DNA of 64,000 bases from Comamonadaceae bacterium OS-4 (lineage in GTDB: Bacteria > Pseudomonadota > Gammaproteobacteria > Burkholderiales > Burkholderiaceae_C), in assembly GCA_027924025.1 (NCBI GenBank), contig AP026970.1:3494501-3558500 (forward strand), written 5' to 3'. Position 1 is the first letter of the stretch. Each line of letters opens with the position of its first letter. Both the position numbers and the translations under genes were made by a program. The notes beneath the pieces are model-generated. The model was not told the DNA's origin and made no database searches. It worked only from the letters and a program-made list of their open reading frames with translations. Positions 8,291-16,615 of this stretch are shown piece after piece.

Positions 8291-9246
8291 GCGTGGTCTT
8301 CGTTCTTGCTGGTGCGTACGCTCAACCACATGGTGGCAGCCAGGATACCGATCACCACGCCTAAGGACACGCCCACCGGAATCTTGTAGATATCGATCAA
8401 GCACATCTTGGTACCGATGAACACCAGGATCACCGCCAAGCCGTAGTTCAACAGGTGGAACTTGTTAGCGACAGCTGCCAGCAGGAAGTACATCGCACGC
8501 AGACCCAGAATCGCAAACACGTTGCTGGTCAAGACAATGAAGGGGTCGCTGGTGATCGCGAAGATCGCAGGAATCGAGTCCACCGCAAAAATCACGTCGG
8601 TCAGGGCCACCAAGCAGATCACCATGAACAAAGGCGTTGCGATCTTCTTGCCGTTTTCTACGGTCCAGAATTTTTCGCCGTCGTAGTTCTTGCTCACGGG
8701 CAGGATCTTGCGCAGCAGCTTCAGTGCGGGGTTGTCATCCAGGCTAGGTTCCTGGCCTGCAGCCCACCACATCTTCACGCCGGTGAGGATCAGGAAAGCG
8801 CCGAACACATACAAGATCCAGTGGAACTCAGCCAACAACCAGCCGCCCACCAGAATCATGATGGTGCGCAACACGATGGCACCGATGATGCCGATCATCA
8901 GCACCCGCTTCTGGTAGTGCGTAGGCACCGCGAAGTAGGTGAAGATCAGCAGGAACACAAAGATGTTGTCCACCGCCAGCGATTTCTCGATGAGGTAGCC
9001 GGTCAGGAACTCCAGCGACTTGGTGTTGGCGATCTCAGTCGAACCGGTCGTGTCTTTGACAGCCCACCAGAACAAGCCGTTGAACAAGAAGCTCAAGGCA
9101 ATCCAGATCAGGGACCAGTTAAGCGCCTCTTTGACGCCGATGTCATGGGCGCCCTGCTTTTTGAGGACGACGAAGTCGACGAAGAGTGACACCAGTACGA
9201 TGCCGATGAACGTGGCCCATAGCCACAGCGGTGCGATTGTTTGCAT
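8287..9246 (-). CDS. TerC/Alx-family membrane protein, probable Mn2+ exporter
   Basis: This 319-residue polytopic protein has nine or so hydrophobic segments and the TerC-family acidic motifs SLAVDNIFVFLLIF and ALTDVIFAVDSIPAIFAIT, whose buried aspartates are associated with metal transport. Alx and related TerC proteins export manganese, while the family name comes from tellurite resistance. The ATG at 9246 gives the usual N-terminus; a longer in-frame start at 9378 lies inside the predicted riboswitch and is rejected. The upstream element supports a manganese-related role. The gene is coupled to an exoD-like gene. Confidence 0.9.
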   Translation of the reverse strand: MQTIAPLWLWATFIGIVLVSLFVDFVVLKKQGAHDIGVKEALNWSLIWIALSFLFNGLFWWAVKDTTGSTEIANTKSLEFLTGYLIEKSLAVDNIFVFLLIFTYFAVPTHYQKRVLMIGIIGAIVLRTIMILVGGWLLAEFHWILYVFGAFLILTGVKMWWAAGQEPSLDDNPALKLLRKILPVSKNYDGEKFWTVENGKKIATPLFMVICLVALTDVIFAVDSIPAIFAITSDPFIVLTSNVFAILGLRAMYFLLAAVANKFHLLNYGLAVILVFIGTKMCLIDIYKIPVGVSLGVVIGILAATMWLSVRTSKNEDHA

Positions 9247-9261
9247 ATGCAAGACCTCGAA

Positions 9262-9411
9262 ATGGTTGAAACATTCCCTGTAGGTCTTGCGGGAGAGCGC
9301 CATGTGGCGCCTCTGCATGTTCCGGCCGGGGCAATGAAACCACCCGCGACGTACTGACGAAACATGCAACCCCGGCACCTGCGCGCCAGGAATGCTACTC
9401 CCCTAAAGGTG
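9262..9411 (-). promoter_or_regulatory. Probable yybP-ykoY (Mn2+-sensing) riboswitch
   Basis: The minus strand upstream of the TerC-like gene begins AAAG/GGGGAGTAGC-like (TTTAGGGGAGTAGC at about 9407-9394). It then has GC-rich paired arms and a CAGTACGTCG segment, and ends near GCAAGACC before the start codon. The GGGGAGUAGC opening and its place in front of a TerC/Alx gene are typical of the yybP-ykoY manganese riboswitch. The 3' boundary is approximate and pairing was judged by eye. Confidence 0.72.
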
Positions 9412-9474
9412 TGTGGATGATGGCAGAGACAAACTTATCCCCGCAAGCTCTCAGGGCATTCCAGACATCAGAGT

Positions 9475-9533
9475 GCTATTAAATCAATAGCTACCAGCGC
9501 AATCAATTAGAGCGCCAGAAGGCTATTTGGCTT
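9475..9533 (+). repeat. Dispersed repeat, copy B, at the end of the PAP2 gene
   Basis: The core GCTAT-N8-TAGCT-N4-GCGC lies at 9475-9500 and the right end GCGCCAGAAGGC runs to about 9533. The right end supplies the last codons and the TAG stop (9523-9525, complement strand) of the PAP2 gene. Confidence 0.82.
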
Positions 9534-10341
9534 GAAACATGGTCCGCCACACCGATCGCACATACCCCAACAAGCTGAGCACGGCCACCACCGTCAGCAC
9601 CTGTTGGTGCACATGGTTTTCAGCGAAATCCAACTCTTCCGTCACCAGGTGGTAGACCGAGAGCGCTACCAAGACGGCGGCCACCTGCATGCCCTTGGCG
9701 TTGGGCGCGAACTGCCGCTCGGACAGGCGTATCCACACCTGGTGCCCCAACAAACCGGACAACAGGCCCAAGCTGGTCCCGACGACCACATCCCCGGGCC
9801 AATGGGCACCCACCGCAATGCGCGACAAACCTGCGCCGGCCGCCAGCACCATCAGCACCCAGCCGAACTGCCGGCGCTGCACCGGGGTCAGTGCGTAGTA
9901 AATGCCAGAGGCCACCGCGAAAGCGGTGAGCGTGTGCCCGGAGGGCATGGACACGTTGTGCAGCAACTCGCCGACCACCCGCATCTGCGCGTTGTCGACC
10001 ACTGCGGCCGGGCGCGGGCTCTCAATCAGGAACTTGCCGGTGCGGGCAAACAAGACCGCAAATGGCGCGGCGCACAGCCAGGCCAACATCAAACGCGGAG
10101 CGAGCACCAACAAAGGTGCCGTGACCGCCAGCAAACCCCAGCCATTGCCCAACAATGAGAGCCCTGTCCAGAACTCTGCCGCTAGGGGCGCACACCACTG
10201 GTTGATCGCCACAAACAGGGCGGGCTCCCAGGTCTGCAACCACAGGGGCGTGCCGAGTACAAAAATGACCAAAGGCCACCACCAGCTGCGGAGGGCAACC
10301 GGGCTGGCCAGAGCGTGAGGGCTTGTGGGGGTGGACAACAT
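9523..10341 (-). CDS. PAP2-family lipid phosphatase
   Basis: The 272-residue membrane protein has the full PAP2 signature: KFLIESPRP (K-x6-RP), MPSGHTLTAFAV and SRIAVGAHWPGDVVVGTSLG, with the catalytic histidines in the last two. These enzymes remove phosphate from lipid phosphates or diphosphates such as undecaprenyl diphosphate or lipid A. The start at 10341 lies five bases after the stop of the GT39 gene, so the two are likely cotranscribed and may act on the same polyprenyl-linked sugar pathway. Its 3' end overlaps a dispersed repeat that provides the stop codon. Confidence 0.9.
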   Translation of the reverse strand: MLSTPTSPHALASPVALRSWWWPLVIFVLGTPLWLQTWEPALFVAINQWCAPLAAEFWTGLSLLGNGWGLLAVTAPLLVLAPRLMLAWLCAAPFAVLFARTGKFLIESPRPAAVVDNAQMRVVGELLHNVSMPSGHTLTAFAVASGIYYALTPVQRRQFGWVLMVLAAGAGLSRIAVGAHWPGDVVVGTSLGLLSGLLGHQVWIRLSERQFAPNAKGMQVAAVLVALSVYHLVTEELDFAENHVHQQVLTVVAVLSLLGYVRSVWRTMFQAK

Positions 10342-10346
10342 GGCGT

Positions 10347-11855
10347 TCAGTTCCGGGAAATGGGCGCGAGTGTAAGGCGCGGCTGCGGTGTGGCGCCTGC
10401 CCAGCCGCGGCAATCGTAAAAACGGAAGCGGGCCAATGGCATGCCGATGTGCTGCACCGGCAGGCTTTCGAGCAATTGGCAAGTGGCAAACCCCTGCGCT
10501 CCCACCGGCGGGTCGTAGGCCATATGCGACCAGTCCACCAGCAACGCACCTTCGCCTGCGGGCAGCGAGCCGGACCACAGCTGGAATTGCGAATCGCCCT
10601 CCTCCAACACAAACACGGGCAGTGGCCGCGCGTACCAACCCAGGCGGCTCGCCAGTGTCCAGTTTTGCACCGCCACCCGCGAGAGCCCGTGTTGGGTCGC
10701 TAATGCGCTGGCGCGGGCGCCGGCCGCGTCCCAGCCATGCAGGTCTGCAAAAGGATTGGGTTGGGGCGCCACTGCGGCGTCACTCCGGGGCACCAGCGGC
10801 CAACCGGCACTGCCCATCAGGCCCAGCAAGGCCAGGCAGACCACCGCCTGCAGCACGCCCAGACCTTTCAGCACCGCGCGCATGCGCCCTTGCCAAGCCA
10901 GTGCCAGCCCCATGCCTGCGAACGGGGTCAGCGCGACCCAGGCAGGCGCTGTCCAGTGCGGCAGCGCAGTGCCACCGCCTGCCATGTAGGCAAAGATCAC
11001 AAAGGGAACAGCGAACAGGCCCACCAGGCTCCGCATGGCCTGCGGAGCACTGCGCCACCCGACCACGGCCCACCACCACAAAGGCCCAAACACCACCACT
11101 TGGGTGAGCAGAAAGCGCAGCACATGCAAGGCCTGCCATACGCTGCCTTTGCCATGCGCCAGCTGGTAGGCAAACGATATCCAGCCGTTCTGGGCGTTCC
11201 ACACCAAGACCGGGCTGATCAGCAGGGCCGCGAGAGCCATGCCGCCCCACAAAGCCGGCACACGAAACAGCCGCCAGCCGTGGGCCAGCACAAGACACAG
11301 CGCAATAGCCACCGCCGTGAACACGGCCGTGTATTTGGCCAAGCCTGCCAGCCCCAGCAAACCACCCATCACCCACCACGGTGCGCTCCGGTGCATGGCA
11401 CCGGGCTGCATCAGGGTCCAGGTCTGGTGCATCAGGGCGACTGTCAGCAGCATCAACAAGGTGTCGGGCAGCAAGCTAATACCCAGCACATGCAACAAAG
11501 GCGCCAGCGCCAAGGCCATAACCGCAGCCAAGGCCGCCTGGTCCGCCTTGGCATGCCCTGCCCACATCCGCAAGGTCAGGCGGTGTACACCCCAGACGGT
11601 TAACAGCCAGCACAGGCCGGGTACCAGGCGCAACACCGCAACGGGGGCATTCAACGCCACCAAAGGCATTTGCACCCAGCCCACCAAGGGCGGATGGTCG
11701 AAGTAACTGAGCGCCGGATGGGCGGCATACAAGAGGTAATGCGCCTCATCGACCGACAGGCCCAGCACCGCGCCCCACACGGCGTGCAGCAAAAAAACCA
11801 GCCACAACACCCGATGGGCAATCCAATGCCTGGAAGGAGGGAACAAAAATTGCAA
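10347..11855 (-). CDS. Glycosyltransferase family 39 (ArnT-like) membrane protein
   Basis: This protein of about 500 residues has many hydrophobic segments. An early periplasmic loop contains SVDEAHYLLYA and YFDHPPLVGW, the acidic and DHPP motifs of GT39/ArnT-type transferases that use polyprenyl phosphate sugars to glycosylate lipid A or proteins. The C-terminal part is a soluble-looking domain. No ATG is available at the expected N-terminus; TTG at 11855 is used here, but no clear ribosome binding site is seen and a start 12-45 bases further in is possible. It is followed at once by a PAP2 phosphatase. The acceptor is unknown. Confidence 0.85.
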   Translation of the reverse strand: MQFLFPPSRHWIAHRVLWLVFLLHAVWGAVLGLSVDEAHYLLYAAHPALSYFDHPPLVGWVQMPLVALNAPVAVLRLVPGLCWLLTVWGVHRLTLRMWAGHAKADQAALAAVMALALAPLLHVLGISLLPDTLLMLLTVALMHQTWTLMQPGAMHRSAPWWVMGGLLGLAGLAKYTAVFTAVAIALCLVLAHGWRLFRVPALWGGMALAALLISPVLVWNAQNGWISFAYQLAHGKGSVWQALHVLRFLLTQVVVFGPLWWWAVVGWRSAPQAMRSLVGLFAVPFVIFAYMAGGGTALPHWTAPAWVALTPFAGMGLALAWQGRMRAVLKGLGVLQAVVCLALLGLMGSAGWPLVPRSDAAVAPQPNPFADLHGWDAAGARASALATQHGLSRVAVQNWTLASRLGWYARPLPVFVLEEGDSQFQLWSGSLPAGEGALLVDWSHMAYDPPVGAQGFATCQLLESLPVQHIGMPLARFRFYDCRGWAGATPQPRLTLAPISRN

Positions 11856-11925
11856 AGGACGAGTCGGAGGAAAATAAGAATCCCGCAGTCTAATCTGCGC
11901 GCCTTATCCCCTTTGAAAGAACACC

Positions 11926-12117
11926 ATGCCCACCTACCACGTTGAAATGTTTGAAGGCCGCTCCCCCGAGCAAAAGAAAAAGCTGGTGGAAGAAGTGACG
12001 CGGGTCACCGCGGAAACGCTGGGTTGCTCGCCGGAGGCGGTGGACATCATCATCACCGAGGTGAAGCGCGAAAACTGGTCGACCGGCGGCAAACTGTGGT
12101 CAGAACCACGCACGTGA
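11926..12117 (+). CDS. 4-oxalocrotonate tautomerase family protein
   Basis: The 63-residue product begins Met-Pro, exposing the catalytic amino-terminal proline of the tautomerase superfamily after removal of methionine. The motif PTYHVEMFEGRSPEQKKKLV and the C-terminal KRENWSTGGKLWSE are typical of short 4-OT-like proteins. Such enzymes tautomerise enol-keto acids, but no degradation pathway genes adjoin it, so the substrate is unknown. A GAAAGAA stretch precedes the start. Confidence 0.88.
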   Translation: MPTYHVEMFEGRSPEQKKKLVEEVTRVTAETLGCSPEAVDIIITEVKRENWSTGGKLWSEPRT

Positions 12118-12145
12118 ACCCCATCCTGCGGAGTAAACTGTTTCC

Positions 12146-13036
12146 ATGTGTCAATTGCTAGGAATGAACAGCCGCTTGCCGGCCAGCCTGACCCTGAGCT
12201 TCACCGGGTTTTCGCAACGGGGCGGCTGCACGGACCACCATTCCGATGGCTGGGGTATCGCTTTCTTTGAAAGCGAAGGCAATCTGCCCGGCAAAGCAGC
12301 CCGGCACTTTGTGGACAAGGAAAGTGCAGCAACCTCGCCGATTGCGAAGATGCTCAAGTCCTACCCGATCAAAAGCCACAACGTGGTGGCGCATGTGCGC
12401 AAAGCCACCGTCGGTGCGGTGACCCTCGAGAACTGCCATCCCTTCACCCGGGAACTCTGGGGCCGCTACTGGGTGTTTGCCCACAATGGCGACCTGAAAG
12501 AATTCCAACCGCCCTTGCACGGCAGCTTCAAGCCGGTGGGCAGCACCGACAGCGAACTGGCATTCTGCTGGCTGCTCCAAGAGCTCAACAAATCGCATGT
12601 CACGGTGCCCTCGGTCGAAGAGTTGACCAACACCCTGTCGGAGTTGGTGCCCCAAATCGCGCGGCACGGGACATTCAACTTTTTGCTCAGCAACGGGCAG
12701 GCGCTTTGGGCCCATGCCAGCACCAAGCTGTGCTACGTGTCCCGGCAACACCCGTTCCCGGAAGTGCAGCTCAAGGATGAGGATGTGACGGTCGATTTGT
12801 CTGACCTCAACGGCCCTGAAGACCGCCAGGTGATCGTGGTGACCGAACCCTTGACGACCAATGAGGCCTGGGTGGCCATGGAGTCGGGTGAGTTGCAAGC
12901 CTTTGTCGAAGGCCGGCCGGTTGTGCGCGCTGTGTGCAAAACCACCCTGACGGCCGCTGCTGCAGCGGCGGCAGCCCAGCGGGAAGCAGAAGAGGCTGCC
13001 AAGGCCGCAGCCCTGGCAGCCCCTGCTGCAAATTAA
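12146..13036 (+). CDS. Class II glutamine amidotransferase (YafJ/DUG3-like)
   Basis: The 296-residue protein starts Met-Cys-Gln, placing the catalytic N-terminal nucleophile cysteine at position 2. It continues with the GATase II pattern HHSDGWGIAF, HVRKATVG and FAHNGDL. The stand-alone YafJ/DUG3-like group includes gamma-glutamyl peptidases; the donor and acceptor are not known here. The C-terminus is a low-complexity alanine-rich helix. It begins 28 bases after the tautomerase gene and may be cotranscribed with it. Confidence 0.9.
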   Translation: MCQLLGMNSRLPASLTLSFTGFSQRGGCTDHHSDGWGIAFFESEGNLPGKAARHFVDKESAATSPIAKMLKSYPIKSHNVVAHVRKATVGAVTLENCHPFTRELWGRYWVFAHNGDLKEFQPPLHGSFKPVGSTDSELAFCWLLQELNKSHVTVPSVEELTNTLSELVPQIARHGTFNFLLSNGQALWAHASTKLCYVSRQHPFPEVQLKDEDVTVDLSDLNGPEDRQVIVVTEPLTTNEAWVAMESGELQAFVEGRPVVRAVCKTTLTAAAAAAAAQREAEEAAKAAALAAPAAN

Positions 13037-13090
13037 CGATCACACGACCTGCTGCGGGTGAACGGCCCCGGGGCCGCAACCGCTTCGCAC

Positions 13091-13669
13091 TTAAGGCTTG
13101 CAGCCGTACTGGCCTTTTTTGCTGTTCTCGAAATAGCTCAAGTCGCCGCTACACACCGGCTTCACGGCGGGGAATGTAGTTCCAGCCTTGGCCGCACAGG
13201 TGAAAGCACCCGTTTTGGGGTTGAGTTTGCCGGACAGCTTCCAGGGCTTTTCACAGACCTCTGCCGCTTTCATAGCAGCCGGTGCCACAGGCGCGGCGGC
13301 TTTGACAGCACCGGTGACGGTGATGTCGACAGCCCGCTCTTGGCCGCCGCAATTGGGGTGGTTCTGGACGTTCTTGCCGCCCAAGGTCACATGGTAGGAG
13401 CCCGGCTTGTCAAACGAGCGGGTGATCACCAAGGGCACCGGGGTGTTGACGTCGCTGACGGCGTCCTTGAAGGTGCCATCCCCAAAGCCCACCACGAATC
13501 CGCAGTAATTGGCATTGATCACGTCAATGTTGGCCGTGATGGTCACGGGTTCGCCCACTTTGACGTTGGTGGAGGAAGCCGTGATGGTGCCGAGCACCTG
13601 GGCATGGGCAGCGCCGGCAAGCAAGAGGCTTGCGGCAGCCAAAATGGAAGCAAAAGTACGTGAGGTCAT
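13091..13669 (-). CDS. Secreted protein of unknown function with a PKD-like domain
   Basis: The 192-residue product begins with a clear signal peptide (basic MTSR, hydrophobic ILAAASLLLAGA, cleavage likely after AHA). Residues about 30-120 form a beta-sandwich pattern with VGFGDGT and a strand pair ending in YHVTLGG, resembling PKD/immunoglobulin-like folds. The C-terminal part has four cysteines (EVCEK, TCAAK, VCSG, YGCKP) that probably form disulphides in the periplasm or outside. It is a single gene between two convergent or independent neighbours, and no function can be assigned. Confidence 0.72.
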   Translation of the reverse strand: MTSRTFASILAAASLLLAGAAHAQVLGTITASSTNVKVGEPVTITANIDVINANYCGFVVGFGDGTFKDAVSDVNTPVPLVITRSFDKPGSYHVTLGGKNVQNHPNCGGQERAVDITVTGAVKAAAPVAPAAMKAAEVCEKPWKLSGKLNPKTGAFTCAAKAGTTFPAVKPVCSGDLSYFENSKKGQYGCKP

Positions 13670-13826
13670 GGGGCGGTCTCCAAAGAATTGCGAGCCGCTG
13701 CACCCGGTTGGCCAGCGCGCTACAACAGTCATTGTGTGACCTGCTCGCGCCCGGCGCTAGGGGCCGATTGGCCGGTTTTGCAGTGAAACCAGCAATCTGT
13801 GAACTATGTCAGCCCCCGATGCGGAC

Positions 13827-14294
13827 TTATTTGGCAAACAAACGGCCGATGTCCGAAAACGCTTTCACCTCAATCGCGTTGCCCGAGGGGTCCAAGAAGA
13901 ACATGGTTGCCTGTTCACCCGGCTCGCCTTTGAACCGGATATAGGGCTCGATCACGAACTCGGTGCCCTGCGCTTGCAGGCGGGATGCCATGGCCTCCCA
14001 GTCCGCTATGGGCAACACAATACCGAAATGGCGCACCGGCACGCCATGGCCATCGACCGCGCTGCGGGCCGCACTGCCGCATTCGCTAGGTGCGAGGTGG
14101 GCGACGATCTGATGCCCATAGAAATTGAAGTCGATCCAATCCGGGGAACTGCGGCCCTCGGGACAGCCCAATGTCTCGCCATAAAACCGCCGGGCGGCCG
14201 CGAGATCGTGCACCGGAAAAGCCAGATGAAAAGGCGACAAAGGCGCCGGGTTGGTAGCTGGCACCGGCATCACCACCGCAGTAGTTTCAGACAT
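13827..14294 (-). CDS. VOC-family (glyoxalase/dioxygenase superfamily) protein
   Basis: The 155-residue protein has the paired beta-alpha-beta-beta-beta modules of vicinal oxygen chelate proteins. It opens with [22 protein letters not shown] (metal-ligand histidine early in the first strand). Later segments are RHFGIVLP and a final [15 protein letters not shown] with the usual terminal acidic ligand. The fold covers lyases, dioxygenases and resistance proteins, so the reaction cannot be named. It is 27 bases upstream of the stop-start region leading to gshB on the same strand but is transcribed after it. Confidence 0.85.
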   Translation of the reverse strand: MSETTAVVMPVPATNPAPLSPFHLAFPVHDLAAARRFYGETLGCPEGRSSPDWIDFNFYGHQIVAHLAPSECGSAARSAVDGHGVPVRHFGIVLPIADWEAMASRLQAQGTEFVIEPYIRFKGEPGEQATMFFLDPSGNAIEVKAFSDIGRLFAK

Positions 14295-14321
14295 ACAGAC
14301 CTTTCAAAAAAGGGAACAGGC

Positions 14322-15293
14322 TCAAACGCCGGGGTGAGCCGCCACCGCCGCTTCCAGCGCGTCGATAAACATCACCGGCACATTGAAGCCTGTTTGGTCG
14401 GTGATCTCCTGGAAGCAGGTCGGGCTGGTGACGTTGATTTCGGTCAGGCTGTCGCCAATGATGTCCAAGCCCACCAAAAGCAAGCCACGTGCGGCCAAGA
14501 TGGGCCCCAAGGCTTCTGCCACCGCACGGTCGCTGTCGGAGAGCGGCTGGGCCACCCCTTTGCCCCCTGCAGCCAGATTGCCGCGCACCTCACCCCCTTG
14601 GGGGATGCGCGCAAGGCAAAACGGTACCGGCTTGCCGCCAATGACCAGCACCCGCTTGTCACCTTCACTGATGGCGGGCAAAAACTTCTGCACCATCAGG
14701 GTCTGGGCACCGTCTTTGTTGAGGGTCTCGATGATGCCGCCGAGGTTCAAGCCATCGTCTTTGACGCGGAAGATCCCCATGCCGCCCATGCCGTCGAGCG
14801 GTTTCAAAATAATGTCGCGGTGCTCGGCGTGGAAGCGGCGCACGTCGTCGGCATCCCGTGTGACCAGCGTCGGGCCGATGAACTGGGGGAACTCCAGAAT
14901 CGCCAGCTTCTCGGGGTGATCCCGCAAGGCCCGCGGCTTGTTGAACACCTTGGCGCCCTCGCGCTCGGCTTGCTCCAAGAGGTGGGTGGCATAAAAGAAC
15001 TCGCTATCAAACGGCGGGTCTTTGCGCATCACCACACAGTCGAAATCTTTGATGGCCTGCGGGCGTTCGTCCGGCTTGCTCTGGGCTGCGGTGAACCAGA
15101 CATCGGGCTCACCGGTCAGGGTGATATCCCGCACATAGGCGGTGACCACGCCACCGCGCTGCCACATGATGTCTTTGGGCTCGCAAGCGCTGATGCGGTG
15201 ACCGCGCTTCTGGGCCTCGCGCATCATGGAGAAGGTGGTGTCTTTGTAAATCTTGAAGGATTCCAGCGGATCGGCCACGAAAAGAATGTGCAT
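14322..15293 (-). CDS. gshB: Glutathione synthetase
   Basis: The 323-residue ATP-grasp enzyme joins gamma-glutamylcysteine and glycine. Recognisable parts are the N-terminal MHILFVADPLESFKIYKDTT, RKDPPFD, the ATP-grasp segments ILKPLDGMGGMGIF and GGEVRGNLAAGG, and the terminal DIIGDSLTEINVTSPT. Length is as expected for GshB. AGAGAC precedes the ATG at 15293. The gshA gene of the same pathway is about 3.4 kb upstream on the same strand, separated by kup and benE. Confidence 0.96.
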   Translation of the reverse strand: MHILFVADPLESFKIYKDTTFSMMREAQKRGHRISACEPKDIMWQRGGVVTAYVRDITLTGEPDVWFTAAQSKPDERPQAIKDFDCVVMRKDPPFDSEFFYATHLLEQAEREGAKVFNKPRALRDHPEKLAILEFPQFIGPTLVTRDADDVRRFHAEHRDIILKPLDGMGGMGIFRVKDDGLNLGGIIETLNKDGAQTLMVQKFLPAISEGDKRVLVIGGKPVPFCLARIPQGGEVRGNLAAGGKGVAQPLSDSDRAVAEALGPILAARGLLLVGLDIIGDSLTEINVTSPTCFQEITDQTGFNVPVMFIDALEAAVAAHPGV

Positions 15294-15346
15294 GCTGTCT
15301 CTTTGCAAAAAATAAGGTTGCTGCCCCAAGGAGGCAACGGAGCCCG

Positions 15347-16612
15347 TCAAGCCTTGCTTGGGGGCACGCGACCGGTATGTTGCACCAAAAGCGCCAACAC
15401 ACCCGCCACCACACCCCAAAAGGCGGAGCCGACGCCGGCTATTACCACCCCACTCAGGGTGACCAGAAAAGTAATCAGGGCCGCCTCGCGGTTACGCTCG
15501 TCTTGCACCGCCGTGTGCAAGGCGCCACCAATGGTGCCCAGCAACGCCAGCCCGGCAATCGCCGCCACCAGCTCTTTGGGGAATGCCGTGAGCACGCCGG
15601 TAATGGCGGCACCAAAGAGCCCGATCACCAGATAAATGGCCCCGCAAGACGCAGCAGCGGTGTAGCGCCGTTCGGGCCGGGCATGTGCCCCCGGCCCCAT
15701 GCAAATGGCAGCCGTAATGGCGCTGAGATTCAGTGCGAATGCACCAAACGGAGCCAGCACCAGCGTCATCACACCCGTAAGGGTAATGACCTTGGACACA
15801 GGGATGCCTGCGTCTCCCCCTTGTGCTCGGCGGTCTGCAAAGCCCGCCGCCTGAATCGCTGCTACCCCCGGCAGATTTTGCGACGCCATGGTCACCACAA
15901 AAAGCGGCAGCGACATGCTGATGAAGGCCGCGAGCGAAAACGCCGGCGCCACAAACACCGGCACAGTGAAGCCAAAATGGATGTTAGCGCTGATGAATTC
16001 AGCGCGAGCAGCTACAAAAAAAATAGCAATCAACAGGGTGAGCGGCACGGCATAGCGTGGAGCCCAGCGCTTGCCGACCAGGTAAGTCACCAACATCAAA
16101 CCCACCAGAGGCAGGGCAGTTTGCGCCGCGGCAAAGCCTTGCAAACCAAACCGCGCCAACACCCCGGCCAACAATGCAGAGGCCAGCGACAAAGGAATCT
16201 TGTTCATCACCCGCTCAAACCAGCCTGTAGCGCCTGCCACCGTGATCAAAACGGCACACAGGATGAAAGCGCCTACGCCGTCCGCCATGGTGAATCCGCC
16301 GGCGGTCGCAGCGGTCGCCAGCACCGCGGCGCCTGGTGTGCTCCAGGCCACCATCACCGGCTTCTTGAGCCAGAGGGAGGGCAACAAAGTGCATAGCCCC
16401 ATGCCAATGCCCAAGGCCCACATCCAGGAGGCCACCATGTCCGGCGTGGCGCCGAGCGCCAGTGCCGCCTGGAACACGATCGCCACCGAACTGGTAAAGC
16501 CCACCAATACCGCCACAAAACCGGCCGTGAAGGCCGAGAGACTCAAGTCTTTGAAAAAATGCATGGGCAGATTGTCAACGACCTGAGCACCCGTGGAGCG
16601 GCGGGGCTCCAT
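15347..16612 (-). CDS. benE: BenE-family benzoate/H+ symporter-like protein
   Basis: This hydrophobic protein of about 421 residues has around twelve segments and the BenE/YdcO family pattern (FVAVLVGFTSSVAIVFQAA near the start, SQNLPGVAAIQAAGF, FGAFALNLSAITAAICMG). BenE proteins are proposed benzoate transporters; no benzoate catabolic gene is present, so the substrate is open. The ATG at 16612 lies three bases after the kup stop; an inner ATG at 16564 is an alternative. A dispersed repeat is read in frame at residues about 195-214 between two membrane segments. Confidence 0.87.
   Translation of the reverse strand: MEPRRSTGAQVVDNLPMHFFKDLSLSAFTAGFVAVLVGFTSSVAIVFQAALALGATPDMVASWMWALGIGMGLCTLLPSLWLKKPVMVAWSTPGAAVLATAATAGGFTMADGVGAFILCAVLITVAGATGWFERVMNKIPLSLASALLAGVLARFGLQGFAAAQTALPLVGLMLVTYLVGKRWAPRYAVPLTLLIAIFFVAARAEFISANIHFGFTVPVFVAPAFSLAAFISMSLPLFVVTMASQNLPGVAAIQAAGFADRRAQGGDAGIPVSKVITLTGVMTLVLAPFGAFALNLSAITAAICMGPGAHARPERRYTAAASCGAIYLVIGLFGAAITGVLTAFPKELVAAIAGLALLGTIGGALHTAVQDERNREAALITFLVTLSGVVIAGVGSAFWGVVAGVLALLVQHTGRVPPSKA
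15971..16027 (-). repeat. Dispersed repeat, copy C, inside benE
   Basis: On the minus strand the core GCTAT-N8-TAGCT-N4-GCGC occupies 16027-16002 and the right end, containing AGCGCTAAC and CCATTTTGGC, extends to about 15971. It is read in the gene's sense as AIFFVAARAEFISANIHFG, in the same reading frame as copies A and D. Confidence 0.82.
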
Positions 16613-16615
16613 TGC

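Noticed and set aside
9247..9378. Longer N-terminus of the TerC-like protein starting at 9378
   Set aside because: The added segment has no family similarity and overlaps the predicted riboswitch.
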